Shown: piece after piece, positions 6,938-8,778 of the stretch
Numbering within the stretch: the stretch's first letter is position 1
Layout of the letters: each line of letters opens with the position of its first letter
DNA from: Microcaldota archaeon
Lineage (GTDB): Archaea; Micrarchaeota; Micrarchaeia; Micrarchaeales; CABMGC01
Assembly (NCBI GenBank): GCA_027340645.1
Contig: DAHWQN010000021.1
Location: 1 to 8,778 of the forward strand
Direction: 5' to 3'
DNA: 8,778 nucleotides
Made by a program: the position numbers and the translations under genes
The notes under the pieces: generated by a model
Told to the model about the DNA's origin: nothing
The model's input: only the letters and a program-made list of their open reading frames with translations
The model's database searches: none

Positions 6938-6948
6938 AAATATATAAG
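6938..6948. promoter_or_regulatory. Near-palindromic TATA box shared by two divergent genes
   Basis: AAATATATAAG at 6938-6948, containing the palindrome TATATA (6941-6946), reads as a TATA box on both strands. It lies about 49 nt upstream of the trxB ATG, giving a leader of about 22 nt. On the other strand it predicts transcription starting near 6970, downstream of the first ATG (6964) of the beta-CASP gene but upstream of ATGs at 6979 and 6985. No other good TATA element is visible between the two genes. Confidence 0.5.
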
Positions 6949-6963
6949 CATTAACATTGTAAA

Positions 6964-7980
6964 ATGCGTGGCGACTTAATGGGCATGTTTATTGGTAGCA
7001 GGAACATCTCTTTGGATGTTAAAGACAAATCCTCGGATATCAATTTCGTATCGCATGCGCATTCAGATCATACCTCCGGAGTAAGTGCGACAAAGGAGAC
7101 GCTTTCCAGCGATGTCACTTCGGAGCTTGTTGCTGTTCGCAAAGGCATAAAAATAAAGAGCCTAAGATCAATTGAGGGAGCAAGGCTCCTCAACGCAGGT
7201 CATGTACTTGGATCGAAGCAGCTGTACGGTGTATCAGATGGCGGATACTCCTTTGTGTATAGTGGTGATTATCAGTTACAGGAATCTCTTGTAGCGGAAC
7301 GTATTGAAATAACGAACGCGGATGTCCTTATAATTGACTCTACGTATCCGTACAAAGATCTTGAATTTGAGGACAAGAATGATGTTATTACAGCAATACA
7401 GCACTATCTAGACATGAAAATCATGAAGGGTACAATACTCTTCGGAGCATATGCGCTTGGCAAGGCCCAGGAGCTTATTAAGATAGCAAACGAGGCTGGC
7501 TATACTCCTCTTGTGAGCAGAAAGATATGTGCGGTTAATGAAGTATACAACATTCACGGAGCTGGGCTCAAATATATCTCAGAAAGCGAAGGAGCTGAAT
7601 TTACATCAGAGCCATCAGACACATTTATAGGTATAGTAGAAATGAATAGGTTTGCTGAAACTAACGCGCTTCTTTCTAAGTCGGGAAAGAAGGTTTTCAC
7701 TGCTGTAGCTACGGGTTTTGCAAATATGTTTCACATGAATACAGACGTGCAGTTTGGGCTAAGCGATCATGCCGACTTCGGTCAGGCCACGGAATATATA
7801 GACCAATGCAGTCCAAAGGTCATATATACCTATGGAAACAGGCGTAATCAGAAGGAGTTTGCTGAGGCGCTGTCCTCCGAAGGATATAACGCACATCCAT
7901 ATTACGAGTCTGACTACAGCATTGCTACCGAAGCCAATGCGCTTGCTGCAGGCCCTAATATGAATGCGCATAAAAGGTAA
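6964..7980 (+). CDS. Metallo-beta-lactamase/beta-CASP-type nuclease, YSH1-like (COG1236 type)
   Basis: The protein carries the metal-binding set of the metallo-beta-lactamase nuclease family: HAHSDH (31-36), AGH with H80, SGD with D102 and LSDHADF with H269. D125 in LIIDSTY matches the acidic motif A of the beta-CASP subgroup, and GAYALGKAQEL (161-171) is typical of the short archaeal and bacterial YSH1-like or ligase-associated exonucleases. Such enzymes cut or trim RNA or DNA 3' ends using two zinc ions. At 338 residues it lacks the KH domains and long C-terminus of archaeal CPSF73-like termination factors, so it is the short class, whose substrate is less certain. The first ATG gives 338 aa; the TATA spacing favours a start at 6979 (M6) or 6985 (M8), which would still keep every motif. 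It is divergent from trxB, and no DNA ligase gene is nearby. Confidence 0.9.
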   Translation: MRGDLMGMFIGSRNISLDVKDKSSDINFVSHAHSDHTSGVSATKETLSSDVTSELVAVRKGIKIKSLRSIEGARLLNAGHVLGSKQLYGVSDGGYSFVYSGDYQLQESLVAERIEITNADVLIIDSTYPYKDLEFEDKNDVITAIQHYLDMKIMKGTILFGAYALGKAQELIKIANEAGYTPLVSRKICAVNEVYNIHGAGLKYISESEGAEFTSEPSDTFIGIVEMNRFAETNALLSKSGKKVFTAVATGFANMFHMNTDVQFGLSDHADFGQATEYIDQCSPKVIYTYGNRRNQKEFAEALSSEGYNAHPYYESDYSIATEANALAAGPNMNAHKR

Positions 7981-8096
7981 CATTATGCAGCAAATTACTG
8001 CGATGTAAAATTCGCTTGCTATTTCGTCACATGTCTAATTAGTCAATCCCTTTAAATAGCTTTAAATTGATGTTTTGTCAACAAAAAGTGAAGTAC
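7981..8096 (+). promoter_or_regulatory. Intergenic region with TATA box for the small membrane protein
   Basis: CCTTTAAATA ends at 8058, with the TTTAAATA core at 8051-8058. The core centre predicts transcription from near 8081, upstream of the ATG at 8097 but downstream of in-frame TTG 8067 and ATG 8070. This decides the start of the next gene in favour of 8097. GTGAAG just before the ATG is at best a weak ribosome site. The rest of the gap shows no clear structure. Confidence 0.55.
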
Positions 8097-8474
8097 ATGG
8101 CTAAAAATTCCTCAAAAAGGAACGAACATGGCGCAGGGGTCTTTGTCCTGACATTTTTGGGCTCCCTTGCATATCTGTATGTAGCGTACAGCCTGGTCAC
8201 GGCATTTAGCGCATCGGCGTTGTTCTCTGGTGCTGGGGCAGTGCTTTTGCCTATATTCGCCGGAGTTGCAATAATCAGTGCGATAGCTTTGTTCCTGACA
8301 AGCTTTACCCTGATAAATGGTAACGGAGAAGCTGGAATGACCTCGAAGCTGGCGTTATGGGCCGGAATCAGCATGATTGCTTTGACAATAGGCGTAGGCA
8401 ACGGTACCTTAGTTGGAGCTGCCATATTGGGCTTCGTGCTTGCAGAAATAGGCGCGCTAGTGGCAAGAATGTAA
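8097..8474 (+). CDS. Small polytopic membrane protein, probably four TM helices (125 aa)
   Basis: The family is not recognised. A short polar, basic N-terminus (MAKNSSKRNE) is followed by hydrophobic segments at about 13-35, 43-70, 82-102 and 103-122, separated by short loops. The longest polar loop is NGNGEAG at about 74-80. The protein is Ala/Gly/Leu/Ile-rich and has no cysteine or obvious catalytic motif. The frame can be extended to 8067, but that would place the start upstream of the predicted transcription start, so 8097 is preferred. The gene has its own TATA box and a T-rich candidate terminator after it, so it is probably monocistronic. A channel, transporter subunit or membrane scaffold are all possible; the sequence does not decide. 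Confidence 0.75.
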   Translation: MAKNSSKRNEHGAGVFVLTFLGSLAYLYVAYSLVTAFSASALFSGAGAVLLPIFAGVAIISAIALFLTSFTLINGNGEAGMTSKLALWAGISMIALTIGVGNGTLVGAAILGFVLAEIGALVARM

Positions 8475-8503
8475 TTGATTCCGCACCAATGACTGCAGTT
8501 TCA

Positions 8504-8524
8504 CATTTCTTTTGTTTCATTTTT
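8504..8524 (+). terminator. Oligo-T tract, candidate archaeal terminator
   Basis: Four T runs (8506-8508, 8510-8513, 8515-8517 and 8520-8524) lie 30-50 nt after the stop of the small membrane protein on the coding strand. Clustered oligo-T on the non-template strand is the usual intrinsic terminator signal in archaea. No hairpin precedes it. Confidence 0.5.
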
Positions 8525-8540
8525 ACTGATCTATCCTATA

Positions 8541-8580
8541 CGTGGCGTGCGGGCTGTGCACGCGATTGGCGCTTAACCAC
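8541..8580. repeat. GC-rich segment with nested inverted repeats
   Basis: Within an A/T-rich gap, CGTGC (8546-8550) pairs with GCACG (8558-8562), flanked by GTGG (8542-8545) and CCAC (8577-8580), with a small GCG/CGC stem (8562-8564, 8570-8572) possible in between. It could be a short structured RNA or an operator for the pilin-like gene. No tRNA T-arm or anticodon arm can be drawn on either strand. The role is unknown. Confidence 0.3.
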
Positions 8581-8627
8581 AATGTCGCATGTGCAGTACG
8601 ATGTTTACTTTGGGGTGGCGTAGGAAA

Positions 8628-8646
8628 AGCTTTTTAAACTTTTATA
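8628..8646 (+). promoter_or_regulatory. TATA region for the pilin-like gene
   Basis: TTTTTAAA (8631-8638) and TTTATA (8641-8646) lie back to back. The centre of the second is 27-28 nt upstream of the ATG at 8671, the spacing expected for a leaderless transcript. There is no Shine-Dalgarno sequence before the ATG, which agrees with this. Confidence 0.6.
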
Positions 8647-8670
8647 CCAATATCAAACTACAAGCGACGA

Positions 8671-8778
8671 ATGCAGGTGCATCTAATGCCTGATCCAAAA
8701 GTACAGTGCTACGCAGAGCCTTCAGGAAAAGACAAATCAAAATCCCAATCCGCAATGGAGTACCTGATGACATACGGT
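8671..8778 (+). CDS. Partial pilin-like protein with class III signal peptide (N-terminus only)
   Basis: The reading frame begins at ATG 8671 and runs off the window after 36 codons. Residues 20-25 are polar and basic (KDKSKS), followed by QSAMEYLMTYG at 26-36. This is the start of a class III signal peptide hydrophobic stretch, as found in archaeal type IV pilins and archaellins. A prepilin peptidase would be expected to cut before Q26, giving a mature chain with Glu at position 5, the residue conserved in type IV pilin-like subunits. This exact N-terminal pattern is widespread in secreted proteins of Micrarchaeota and other DPANN archaea. The presequence contains one cysteine (C13). The nature of the mature protein cannot be judged from this fragment. 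Confidence 0.8.
   Translation, partial: MQVHLMPDPKVQCYAEPSGKDKSKSQSAMEYLMTYG

Noticed and set aside
8078..8425. Minus-strand frame of 115 codons opposite the small membrane protein
   Set aside because: It is the antisense shadow of a hydrophobic protein; the plus-strand frame has a TATA box, a plausible start and clear TM periodicity.
8540..8620. tRNA-like strings in the GC-rich patch (minus strand contains GTGGTTAAGCGCC, like a D-arm)
   Set aside because: No acceptor stem, anticodon arm or T-arm with GTTCRA can be drawn on either strand.
8357..8623. Open frame of 88 codons overlapping the end of the small membrane protein
   Set aside because: The first part is a frame shadow of a convincing membrane protein. 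The part after 8475 crosses the T-rich tract and the GC-rich patch, has no ribosome site and gives no recognisable sequence.

Overview
The window looks like part of a small archaeal genome, most likely a DPANN archaeon of the Micrarchaeota/ARMAN kind. Four things point there. The truncated gene at the right edge carries the class III signal peptide string QSAMEYLMTYG, which is very common in that group. TATA boxes sit about 27 nt upstream of several start codons and recognisable Shine-Dalgarno sites are scarce, as in leaderless archaeal transcripts. The Y-family polymerase ends in a PCNA-binding box. Three proteins are membrane-anchored and rich in Ser/Thr, two of them with dense N-glycosylation sequons. 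I see no insertion sequence, CRISPR array, integrase or complete tRNA/rRNA gene.

Layout, left to right. Positions 1-140 are noncoding as far as I can tell and hold two perfect hairpins. 141-956 (+) encodes a sequon-rich single-pass surface protein of unknown function. 1056-1664 (+) encodes an AMMECR1-domain protein with a degenerate signature motif; a DinB/Dpo4-type translesion polymerase (1666-2736, +) follows after one nucleotide. An intergenic stretch with two tandem TATA boxes leads to an 811-residue surface protein (2910-5345, +) with a signal peptide, Ig/PKD-like modules and a C-terminal anchor. A two-TM protein with a long acidic disordered tail (5355-5966, +) follows 9 nt later. Thioredoxin reductase (5968-6894, -) converges on it with one nucleotide between the stop codons. 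A short intergenic region with a near-palindromic TATA element separates trxB from a divergent metallo-beta-lactamase/beta-CASP-type nuclease (6964-7980, +). A small polytopic membrane protein (8097-8474, +) and the start of a pilin-like gene (8671 to the edge, +) complete the window.

Functionally there are two themes. One is cell-envelope biogenesis: the two sequon-rich surface proteins, the acidic-tail membrane protein, the small polytopic protein and the pilin-like secreted protein. The other is housekeeping or stress response: translesion synthesis, thiol redox balance, RNA or DNA end processing, and AMMECR1. No single new multi-gene system stands out. The items most worth checking are the two-gene surface locus 2910-5966 with its unusual start region, and the AMMECR1 variant coupled to dinB.
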